From Bacteroides sp. GM023 (lineage in GTDB: Bacteria > Bacteroidota > Bacteroidia > Bacteroidales > Bacteroidaceae), in contig NZ_JAAXGE010000010.1 of assembly GCF_014750685.1 (NCBI RefSeq), forward strand, positions 124,001-188,000: 64,000 nucleotides of DNA, given 5' to 3'. Each line of letters begins with the position of its first letter. Position 1 is the stretch's first letter. Below the pieces are notes generated by a model. That model was not told the origin of the DNA. It did not search any database and was given only the letters and a program-made list of their open reading frames with translations. Below are positions 56,601-64,000 of the stretch, piece after piece. Position numbers and translations under genes: made by a program.

Positions 56601-58559
56601 ATGAAAAATTATTGGTTAGCATGCACAATGTTCATTGCAATGGGTATAAGCAGTTGTGTAGACAGTGATAAAGACTTATACCAGGGGGAACCGGAAAAAG
56701 AAATTAATACTTCAAACTTTTCGACAACAAGTACAGTTAATGCTGATATTGACTATGCTATCACAAATGCCAAAGTGCCATTTCTTATTTATGATAAAAA
56801 TCCATTAGAAATAGCAGACGAAAGTCCGACTATGACTATGAACAAAAGTATCAAACCTTTAGACGGGGGATGGACAGATGAGAATGGAAAATTTACCGGA
56901 GAGATAAATTTACCGGCATACGTTTCAGATGTATATATCGTATCAGAAGCATTTTATGCGCCTGCCTTATTGAAAGGAAGAATTGAAAATGGAACTCTAA
57001 AAGTCATAGCTGCATCAGAGGAAACTGAAGAAACCAGGGCAGTGACACGAAAAACAAATTCCAGTTATGACGAAAATCGCTTCTCCAAACTAGGATGGTC
57101 TACAAAATTAGGACGTTTTGACTCAAGAACAGGAATGATTAAGTATGCCTATGACGGAAAAGGAGAGGAAAATAAAAATCTGACACTGACTCAGAAAGAA
57201 ATGACCAGTTTACGCAGTACCGTATATTCCGTCCTGAATACAATGGGAAGTTGCCCAAGCGAGTTCCGTACAAATAAGGATTTACGTACTACGGATGATA
57301 AAACCGCTATTGTCTTGACATCTATTGGTGGATGGACCTGTTGGAACAGTTCTTTGGGATATTACTACTATAAAGAAAACGAAGTTCCCGAAAACCTTGA
57401 TGCTGTAAAGGTATTTACTGTATTCCCCAACACTCAGACTAGTTGGGGGCAAAGCAACATGAGTTCTCTCCCAAGAGGTGTCAATGAGGGGACTGCCGTA
57501 AAATTAAAATATTTTGGCGATAATGGCGAAAAGACGGTAGGGGAAGATTTTCCAAAAGGATACAGAATTGGCTTTGTGCTGGCATGTAATTCCTGGAATT
57601 TCTACTTTACAGGATATGGTACTTACACAGAAACATCTAAATATTTATCTTGCTCTACTCAGGGACTCAGCCAACCCAAAAACCAGCGTATAAATACACA
57701 TACCGCAATGTTCAAAGATGCTAATGGCAATGTTGCTATCGCATTTGAAGATTTCAAAGATGATGAGAACTTCACAGATGTCATATTCGCATTAAAAGCT
57801 ACCCCTGAAATAACAGACGTTCCGCCTGTTGTAGACACCGATTTGAATACAACTATCGAAAAAACGGGAGTTTACGCTTTTGAAGATGAATGGCCAGCTG
57901 CAAAAGATTATGATATGAATGATGTAGTGGCACAATATACTTATCAAAAGACATTTGATGTAAACAACAAAATTCTAAAAGAGTCATTTACATTTAAAAC
58001 TTTTGCAAATTGGGCCTTATATAATAATGGACTGGGAGTTATACTCAACAGCACAGGAATGCCTACACCGGCGGATTCAATAAAGTATAGTGGAGACGAG
58101 AAATTTGCATTAACCAAGTTCACTCACGAGGACGGAAATGTTGTTATTCTAACAAAAAATGTAAAAGAAAAAATTAATGCCGAATATAAAGTTGCATTCG
58201 ACTATGGCAAAGAATCCCAAAAGGCGAAAGAAACAAGCGTTAATCCATTTATATTCCGGGAATCAGGCAATAATTTGCGACGCGAAATCCATTGCCCTTT
58301 ACAAAGACCTACTAATAAAGTAGATATGTCTTTCTTTGGAACAATGGATGACTGTTCAGTACCCGAAAAAGGAGTATACTATATATCCGATTCAGAAAAT
58401 ATATATCCTTTCGCTTTCTACTTGGACAATGCTACAGTAGAAGATATAGCACCTCTTTTAGATAGAAGCAATGAGCAGAAAGCTATCAGTGAACTTTATC
58501 CTGATTTCATAAATTGGGCTAAATTGGGTAAAAATCCTGACTGGTATAAGAAGAAATAA
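56601..58559 (+). CDS. LruC-domain (DUF4842) surface lipoprotein
   Basis: The ATG at 56601 (MKNYWLACTMFIAMG) gives 652 aa with a lipoprotein signal (lipid Cys in ISSC, then VDSDKD). A GTG start at 56535 in the same frame is unlikely. The C-terminal region has the LruC mark VYAFEDEWPAAKDYDMNDVV, a Ca-binding-like acidic loop, followed by beta structure. The N-terminal part carries a YVSDVYIVSEAFYAP strand set. These proteins are exported; role unknown, perhaps in surface structures. A strong terminator follows. Confidence 0.8.
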   Translation: MKNYWLACTMFIAMGISSCVDSDKDLYQGEPEKEINTSNFSTTSTVNADIDYAITNAKVPFLIYDKNPLEIADESPTMTMNKSIKPLDGGWTDENGKFTGEINLPAYVSDVYIVSEAFYAPALLKGRIENGTLKVIAASEETEETRAVTRKTNSSYDENRFSKLGWSTKLGRFDSRTGMIKYAYDGKGEENKNLTLTQKEMTSLRSTVYSVLNTMGSCPSEFRTNKDLRTTDDKTAIVLTSIGGWTCWNSSLGYYYYKENEVPENLDAVKVFTVFPNTQTSWGQSNMSSLPRGVNEGTAVKLKYFGDNGEKTVGEDFPKGYRIGFVLACNSWNFYFTGYGTYTETSKYLSCSTQGLSQPKNQRINTHTAMFKDANGNVAIAFEDFKDDENFTDVIFALKATPEITDVPPVVDTDLNTTIEKTGVYAFEDEWPAAKDYDMNDVVAQYTYQKTFDVNNKILKESFTFKTFANWALYNNGLGVILNSTGMPTPADSIKYSGDEKFALTKFTHEDGNVVILTKNVKEKINAEYKVAFDYGKESQKAKETSVNPFIFRESGNNLRREIHCPLQRPTNKVDMSFFGTMDDCSVPEKGVYYISDSENIYPFAFYLDNATVEDIAPLLDRSNEQKAISELYPDFINWAKLGKNPDWYKKK

Positions 58560-58584
58560 TTAATATAGAGACACAAGAGGGCAG

Positions 58585-58617
58585 AAAAAGCTGAAAGACA
58601 GTATCTTTCAGCTTTTT
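58585..58617. terminator. Bidirectional terminator between LruC-domain and ClC genes
   Basis: Arms 58585-58598 and 58604-58617 are complementary over 14 bp with a 5-nt loop. A-run and T-run flank the stem, so it can serve both converging genes. Confidence 0.8.
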
Positions 58618-58635
58618 TGTCATTGTATAAACTAT

Positions 58636-60207
58636 CTAATAAATATTCGCCATACTCACCAAAGGCTCATACAGTTTCTCTATATCTTGTGAATCCATTT
58701 CTATCTGTACCTGGTCACCAGGCATCAGTTTCTGTCCTTTAGGCGTCCAGTTTTTCCGGTCACGATGGACATTTATGATAACACAACGTTCGGGTAAGCG
58801 AAGTTCATCGACTGTCTTCCCATCCATATAAGAGCCGCTCATAACTTCTACTGATAAAGTATAACGTGCTTCTTCTGTAAATGCAGGCGAATGAATCATA
58901 TCCTCATATAGAATCACATTGAAAGGTTTTATCTGAAGCATCTCTGTGAAGTAATATGTTAACCCTCCTACTACGATAGAAGGATAAAAAACTTCCAAGT
59001 GTCCTGTAATCTCGGTTATCAGGACGATAGCCGTCAACGGAGTACGCACTACTGCTACCAGGAAAGAGGACATACAGATCAGCATAATATAACTGATATT
59101 CTCATAGGCGATGACTCCTTGTTGAACCATAATCAATGCAACTATTTGTCCGAGAAGCCCGCCTGTCACCAGTGTAGGAATAAAACTTCCTCCCGGCAAC
59201 CCCGAAGAAAAGGAAAAGATACTAAAGACGAAATGGAGTAGCATCATGCCGACAATCCAAAGAATATGCGTATCAGGATTCATCGCTTGCGAAAGCAGGA
59301 ACTGCTCTCCTCCCCCGGTCAGATTGACTTCGGCCATAGAAATCAAAAAAGCGATAAAGAGCAGATATAACATTTTCACGTATTCAGGATGCTTGATGGC
59401 AGGATAAATGCGTTTCACCTGAAGGGTAGTGACAGAAAAGAACTTCCCGAAAATAGAGACTATTGCTGCCAACAAAAGAAAAAGTTTCACCTGATCGCCA
59501 AAAGTCATTCCCGGCACAATGGCATCAATATGAAAGTAAGGATTGATTGGAAAAATCCAACTGGCAACTCCGCCTGCCACTACTCCTGCTAAGATTGTGG
59601 TAATAGCAGTCTTCGGAGCATCGAAACGTTCAATGGATTCAATAACCAACAAGGATGAAGCCAATGGTGCGGCAAAAGCCGCTGCTAATCCGGCGCCCGC
59701 ACCGGCAGCCAACAATTGTTTCCGTTCACCGGAAAGGACTCTCCCCCATTTGGAAACCAGGCATCCTACATAAGAACCAATCTGCACAGAAGGCCCTTCA
59801 CGCCCTAAAGAAAGTCCTGTACTCAATGCCAGTATACCACCTACAAATTTAGAAACCAGTTCGATAAAAGGATGTTTATATGCCACTCTCCCATTGATAA
59901 CTCCACGAGTTTGCGGAATACCTCCACCTGTTATCAGAGGCATTTTTTTCACCAGCCAGGAGACAAAGACAAGAATGCCCCACATCAACAGAAAAAGAGG
60001 AAGATACCAATACCACTTGGGATGGGAATTAAAGAAATCATGGCGAAGGTTAAAGAAGAATTGTAGCAGATAATGGTAAGGCACGGCAATAAGTCCCGTC
60101 AGTAATCCCACAAAGATACTGACAAAGTAAAGCCGGGCATCAATTAACTTCAGTTTAAAGATTCGCCAACGACCCTTATCTTTCAATTTACTGACAAGAT
60201 TAAGCAT
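58636..60207 (-). CDS. ClC-family chloride channel/transporter with C-terminal TrkA_C domain
   Basis: The 523-aa membrane protein has ClC selectivity motifs: GGGIPQ (94-99), GREGP (135-139, gating Glu137) and GGSFIP (339-344). About 18 helices span residues 25-440. Residues about 448-523 form a TrkA_C-like domain (LRLPERCVIINVHRD, PGDQVQIEMD). At the site of the inner proton-transfer Glu of E. coli ClC, I read Ser191 after Glu190, so whether it is an antiporter or a channel is open. It moves chloride or another anion across the inner membrane. Confidence 0.9.
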   Translation of the reverse strand: MLNLVSKLKDKGRWRIFKLKLIDARLYFVSIFVGLLTGLIAVPYHYLLQFFFNLRHDFFNSHPKWYWYLPLFLLMWGILVFVSWLVKKMPLITGGGIPQTRGVINGRVAYKHPFIELVSKFVGGILALSTGLSLGREGPSVQIGSYVGCLVSKWGRVLSGERKQLLAAGAGAGLAAAFAAPLASSLLVIESIERFDAPKTAITTILAGVVAGGVASWIFPINPYFHIDAIVPGMTFGDQVKLFLLLAAIVSIFGKFFSVTTLQVKRIYPAIKHPEYVKMLYLLFIAFLISMAEVNLTGGGEQFLLSQAMNPDTHILWIVGMMLLHFVFSIFSFSSGLPGGSFIPTLVTGGLLGQIVALIMVQQGVIAYENISYIMLICMSSFLVAVVRTPLTAIVLITEITGHLEVFYPSIVVGGLTYYFTEMLQIKPFNVILYEDMIHSPAFTEEARYTLSVEVMSGSYMDGKTVDELRLPERCVIINVHRDRKNWTPKGQKLMPGDQVQIEMDSQDIEKLYEPLVSMANIY

Positions 60208-60294
60208 TCAGCAAAGTTTCATTGTTTTATACGCATGACATACAACAATCAAAACCCTGCTGTGGTTTCAGACAAATGAAGATTTAATTTCCGA

Positions 60295-63015
60295 TCAGCG
60301 CCCCATAAGATTCAGACGCAGGATAGCGTGTACCATAAAATAAGATCCCAATGCATTGTAATCCGTGTCACGGATAGAGGTAGCCGTTATCGTTCGTATC
60401 ATCGAAACATCCTGATGGAGCATATCATATATCTTGAAGCGGAGCAGTAACTGTTTCCGCTTCAGAAATGCTCTCGACAATTGAGAGTTCCACATCAGAT
60501 TCTCACGGGCATAGCCTTCATATCCATAGCCGGAACGTTGGAAATAGGTGAGGTCACTATACAATTCGATTCCCCATGGAAGGTAATATTGCACTTCCGT
60601 TCCGAAACGATAATCATACGTTTCGGTGCGTGTCTCCTTCACGTTGTTATGCGAATTATTATAAAGCAATTCGGCGCGTGCACTAATTTCCATCTGCTTC
60701 GTCCGATATGTTAATTGCAAGCGTTGGCGGGCAGTGAGATGTTTCACCGTATTTTTCACGGGAGCTTCTTTATTGATAGTAGTATATCCGTTTTGGTTCC
60801 GGTATTGCAGATAGGAATAGGTACGGAATATCCAGCTTCGGTTCTTGAAAGGAGTATTCAGCGAAAAAGAGCCCAGGGCACGCCAGTTTCCGTTCAGATT
60901 GAGTGGCGTAGTGGTTCGTACACCTGTTTCACTATCATAGGTCACTTGGTTGGTTACGTTGTTTATAGTATTCTCGACTAAAGCGGTAGCAACCATATTT
61001 CGCTGATGCTTCGCATTATAAGAATTGAAATTTAACGTAAATGTGTTTGTATAAGAAGGTTTCAGAGAAGGGTTACCCACTCTGATATTCAAAGGATTGG
61101 TATTATCCGTCACCGGTTGAAGATCACGTATATTGGGTTGACGGCTTTTACCCCGATATACAATCTGCAAACGGGTACGCTTGGAAAACTTATAACGGAA
61201 GTTGACGGTAGGAGAAAAATTAAAGACTGATCTTTCCAACTGATTTTCCGGGTCATCCTTCAAGATGGAATGGCTTACGGACTTCTGTGGTTCAAAGTCT
61301 GCACCAATATTATAATTATATTTCTTACGCGAAGTACGGATAGCAACATTAAACAGGTGATTACTGTATTGGTTCTCAAATTGATTACTTGCTTCTTCAT
61401 CATAATCAGGTGTAAACTCTTCCAGTGCCTGATCCCAGTTGTAGACGAAATGGTCGGAGTTGTTCACACGATATTGATAACTATAACGGAACTGAAGAAA
61501 ATGTAGCCAGGGCAACGGTTCTACATAGACCAATTGCAGCCGATAATTATAACCGTCTACATCATCTTCTATCTTTTGATTTTGAACTTTTTCTGTATTA
61601 TTCTTGAAATAGTGGGTGGTAGAAAGATTCTTCCTGTCGGTTGAAGAAGCGTTAGTGCCATAATCCACTTTCAAAGCCACGTTTCTTCCCATCCGGCTAA
61701 GTTTCCGGCTAAGTTGCAACATCATCGTCATATTGTATGAGGAATTATGATTTGTTCCCGATGATTCTTTCTCGTTGAGCAGAACATCATTTCCCCACCC
61801 TTGCTGGAATCCTTCATTAGTCCTGTCATTAACGGCTGTACGATATTGAGGACGGAAAATCAATGTGGTAACCGAATCCATTTTCCATTCCAAAAATACG
61901 TTCGCTATCAGATTGTCATTTTTCAGACGATTGCGCCCGGTGCTCTGAGTAATTGAATTATCCGCCCGAAGGAAATTGTCAACGGTCGTACGACTATCTT
62001 CCAGACGATCTGTTCCCACATATTGAATATTCGAACGGAATTTAACCCGTTGCCAGTCATAAGTGGCGTTGACTCCCAAAGAACGGGAAGTAGTCAGTCC
62101 TTTTTGCGTACGCAGATTACCGCTGGAACTAGCAGACTCTCTTTGCACTTCAGAAAACCCTTGATTATTTGTATTGTTCAGGTTTCCGATAACTGTCAGT
62201 TGGGAATTGTCTTGAAAACGATTCAAGGTATTGGCAAGCTCGTAACGGTCTTTACTGCCATATCCGCCCATGAAATTTTCCATCCAACCGCGTTTCATAT
62301 TCTTCTTTACCGATAAATCAAGAATCATTTCTTCTTCTCCATCGTCAATACCAGTAAGACGTGCCAAATCGGATTTACGCTCGTATGCTTTCAGTTTCTC
62401 TATCATTTCCACAGGAAGATTCTTGAGTGCCGCTTTCGGGTCATCGGAGAAGAATTCTTTGCCGTCCACCAGTATCTTCTTCACTTCCTTTCCGTGAATC
62501 AGAAGTTTTCCATCCGCGTCAATTTCCCCTCCGGGAAGTTGTTTTACTAAATCTTCGAGCATTGAGCCTTCGGGGGTACGATAAGCTGACGCATTAAAGA
62601 CGGTTGTATCTTCTTCGGTCACTGCCATTGGTGCCTGCCCCACTACGACAGTCTCATCCAAAGCTATTACTTCCAAAGTCAAAGGTATATCCCCTAAAGT
62701 TTTTTTATTTGTTGCGGATGAAACCGCACGATAGACCGGAGCATATCCGATAAAAGAAACATGAAGTAATAAAGACTTATTCTTGGGAGTGGTGACGGCT
62801 AACTGGAATTTACCCTGTGCATCGGTTGCCCCTCCCGCCAACATTGCACTATCCGGTAAAGCCAAAAGCCGGACCGTAGCAAACGGCACCGGCTGGTAGG
62901 TTTCGGAGTCAACAACACGTCCGGCAAAACGCTCTCCACCGGACTGCGCATAAGCAGCCAAACTAATCAGTATGAAGACATAACAACTAATCAAACGGTA
63001 CTGAAAAGAATACAT
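60295..63015 (-). CDS. Outer membrane TonB-receptor-like beta-barrel protein
   Basis: The ATG at 63015 (MYSFQYRL) is used; the longer frame would begin at a TTG. The 906-aa protein has a signal peptide ending AYAQ, a carboxypeptidase-regulatory-like domain (GRVVDSETYQPVPFATVRL), a plug-like domain (LEDLVKQLPGGEIDADGKLLIHGKEVKKILVDG) and a barrel ending with LRLNLMGR. This is the outer-membrane barrel family without a SusD partner, common in Bacteroidetes. Substrate unknown. It lies 70 nt downstream of the DUF4890 gene and may share its transcript. Confidence 0.85.
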   Translation of the reverse strand: MYSFQYRLISCYVFILISLAAYAQSGGERFAGRVVDSETYQPVPFATVRLLALPDSAMLAGGATDAQGKFQLAVTTPKNKSLLLHVSFIGYAPVYRAVSSATNKKTLGDIPLTLEVIALDETVVVGQAPMAVTEEDTTVFNASAYRTPEGSMLEDLVKQLPGGEIDADGKLLIHGKEVKKILVDGKEFFSDDPKAALKNLPVEMIEKLKAYERKSDLARLTGIDDGEEEMILDLSVKKNMKRGWMENFMGGYGSKDRYELANTLNRFQDNSQLTVIGNLNNTNNQGFSEVQRESASSSGNLRTQKGLTTSRSLGVNATYDWQRVKFRSNIQYVGTDRLEDSRTTVDNFLRADNSITQSTGRNRLKNDNLIANVFLEWKMDSVTTLIFRPQYRTAVNDRTNEGFQQGWGNDVLLNEKESSGTNHNSSYNMTMMLQLSRKLSRMGRNVALKVDYGTNASSTDRKNLSTTHYFKNNTEKVQNQKIEDDVDGYNYRLQLVYVEPLPWLHFLQFRYSYQYRVNNSDHFVYNWDQALEEFTPDYDEEASNQFENQYSNHLFNVAIRTSRKKYNYNIGADFEPQKSVSHSILKDDPENQLERSVFNFSPTVNFRYKFSKRTRLQIVYRGKSRQPNIRDLQPVTDNTNPLNIRVGNPSLKPSYTNTFTLNFNSYNAKHQRNMVATALVENTINNVTNQVTYDSETGVRTTTPLNLNGNWRALGSFSLNTPFKNRSWIFRTYSYLQYRNQNGYTTINKEAPVKNTVKHLTARQRLQLTYRTKQMEISARAELLYNNSHNNVKETRTETYDYRFGTEVQYYLPWGIELYSDLTYFQRSGYGYEGYARENLMWNSQLSRAFLKRKQLLLRFKIYDMLHQDVSMIRTITATSIRDTDYNALGSYFMVHAILRLNLMGR

Positions 63016-63085
63016 ACGGCTGTCTATGTTCAAATTGTGTTGATTTAGTAAAATACAACTCTAATAAAAAACCTAATCTTTGCTT

Positions 63086-63646
63086 TTAGCTCTGACGCGG
63101 AGCACGAGGTTTTTGTCCCTGGTGATGATGTCCTTGTCCGGGCTTCTGTCCTTTTCTGCGGTCAAATTCTTTTTTGAATTTATTCGCATTGCTTTTCTCT
63201 TGCTGATAAATCTTCATTATCTGCTTTTGAGAAAGTATCTTGCTGAATTCATTGTAATACTTTTCACGAATATCCAGCATCTTACGGCTTTGAGTAAACT
63301 GATTTTTCAGCATCGTCGCAATTTCCGCATCAGTCATGGACGGTCTTTGACCTTCCTTCTTTGCGTCCACTTCCGTACCCTGTGGCTTTTCTGCTCTTGG
63401 TTTACGGTTCATCATACGACATTCACGCAGTTCTTTCAGATATTTCTCGTAAACCGGAGTAAACTTGGCGGCTGTTGCATCATCCAGCATCAGTGTTTTC
63501 ACCATCTGATTGGTTTGCATCTGCATCATTTGTTCCTGTGTAGGACGTTGTTTTCTCTCTTTATTGTCCTTATTCTGGGCAGAAAGGGTCATCTGACTTC
63601 CCATCAAAAGGGCAGCCAAAATTACATAAATAAACTTCATCTTCAT
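63086..63646 (-). CDS. DUF4890/Spy-like periplasmic protein
   Basis: From the ATG at 63646 (MKMKFIYVILAALL) it is 186 aa with a signal peptide ending LSAQ. The mature protein is highly charged and helical: RPTQEQMMQMQTNQMVKTLMLDD, FTPVYEKYLKEL, MTDAEIATMLKNQFTQSRKMLDIREKYYNEFSKILSQKQIMKIYQ, then a basic Gly/His/Gln-rich tail. This resembles Spy/CpxP-type stress chaperones. Spacing from the upstream membrane-protein gene is short. Confidence 0.78.
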   Translation of the reverse strand: MKMKFIYVILAALLMGSQMTLSAQNKDNKERKQRPTQEQMMQMQTNQMVKTLMLDDATAAKFTPVYEKYLKELRECRMMNRKPRAEKPQGTEVDAKKEGQRPSMTDAEIATMLKNQFTQSRKMLDIREKYYNEFSKILSQKQIMKIYQQEKSNANKFKKEFDRRKGQKPGQGHHHQGQKPRAPRQS

Positions 63647-63679
63647 AATCTTCACGTTTTTAATAATTGATTGAGTTAC

Positions 63680-64000
63680 TTAATTCAAAAATATATCGTT
63701 TTCAGAGAAGCTGACGAGCTCTTCCAACTCCTCATCCGATAATTCTTTAATCCATTTATCCGCATCTGTACCATTGCTCCTGTCGGCAGCCAGCACATTC
63801 GAAGGTGATTTGGTTTCATCTGTCTGATGCAAAGACGGAACAAATAAAAGTCCTGTCAACATGGCCGCTAAAGCGATTACCGTAGAAACAATCAACTTCA
63901 TATGGGATTTACGCTGCTGTTTAACTCCGGCACGTTCCATCACCTTTCGTTGCACATCCTCAAAAAATCCGTCAGGAGTGCGGTAAGGTGTCCGTTTACC
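63680..64000 (-). CDS. Small single-pass membrane protein, N-terminus cut by right edge
   Basis: The frame is open to the window edge. Visible residues begin GKRTPYRTPDGFFEDVQRKVMERAG, then a basic stretch, a membrane helix (LIVSTVIALAAMLTGLLFV) and an acidic tail (DADKWIKELSDEELEELVSF). A cytoplasmic N-terminus, one helix and an acidic periplasmic tail next to a Spy-like protein recall small anti-sigma-type proteins that follow ECF sigma genes in Bacteroides. The sigma gene would be outside the window. The first in-frame GTG at 63955 is not the true start. Confidence 0.65.
   Translation of the reverse strand, partial: GKRTPYRTPDGFFEDVQRKVMERAGVKQQRKSHMKLIVSTVIALAAMLTGLLFVPSLHQTDETKSPSNVLAADRSNGTDADKWIKELSDEELEELVSFSENDIFLN

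Noticed and set aside
63080..63670. 196-aa plus-strand frame opposite the DUF4890 gene
   Set aside because: Antisense of a Lys/Gln-rich helical gene, giving a Phe/Leu/His-rich product without a domain. The minus-strand gene has a signal peptide and family pattern.

Overview
The window is chromosomal DNA from a Bacteroides close to B. thetaiotaomicron, B. ovatus or B. xylanisolvens. The evidence is TonB-dependent SusC/SusD pairs, a one-protein hybrid two-component regulator, lipoproteins with acidic residues after the lipid Cys, Ser-type sulfatase chemistry, and promoters with the Bacteroides -7 box (TAnnTTTG). No rRNA, tRNA, insertion sequence or CRISPR array was seen.

Layout. (1) 1-808, minus: N-terminal part of a multi-pass membrane protein cut by the left edge. 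(2) 1019-5069, plus: a partner-switching operon, with an RsbW-type kinase fused to a STAS domain, an NMT1-like binding protein, a sensor SpoIIE phosphatase and a second RsbW-type protein. (3) 5168-33338, plus: a heparin/heparan sulfate utilisation locus. It has the HTCS sensor, three PL12 lyases (two surface lipoproteins, one periplasmic), a surface glycan-binding protein, SusC/SusD, a GH88 unsaturated glucuronyl hydrolase, a sulfatase, a DUF3604 PHP-type protein, a ROK kinase, an MFS sugar transporter and a PL15 lyase. The outer proteins bind and cut the chain, SusCD imports oligosaccharides, periplasmic lyases, sulfatase and GH88 reduce them to sugars, and MFS plus ROK import and phosphorylate these. 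The gene order matches the B. thetaiotaomicron BT4652-BT4663 locus as I recall it, with one extra PL12.

(4) 33422-38424, minus: a SusC/SusD pair without enzymes, preceded by a roughly 325-nt leader RNA. (5) 38543-54682, minus: the most unusual part. An operon of about 10 kb starts with a second copy of the same leader RNA. It encodes a five-gene set of exported proteins (one a WG-repeat protein), a small outer-membrane barrel, a CXXX-repeat Cys-rich peptide with Tat and lipoprotein signals, a radical SAM/SPASM maturase, a SPASM protein lacking the radical SAM motif, a 90-aa partner and a lipoprotein. A second copy of the five-gene set follows with its own promoter and terminator. The RiPP-type peptide system is therefore bracketed by a duplicated envelope cassette.

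(6) 54683-64000: an HU-like DNA-binding protein behind four 23-bp-periodic repeats, endonuclease IV, a LruC-domain lipoprotein, a ClC chloride transporter, a TonB-receptor-like outer membrane protein, a Spy-like DUF4890 protein and the C-terminal part of a small membrane protein cut by the right edge.

Functions come from motifs and family recall; no search could be run. Percentages and pairings were counted by eye.
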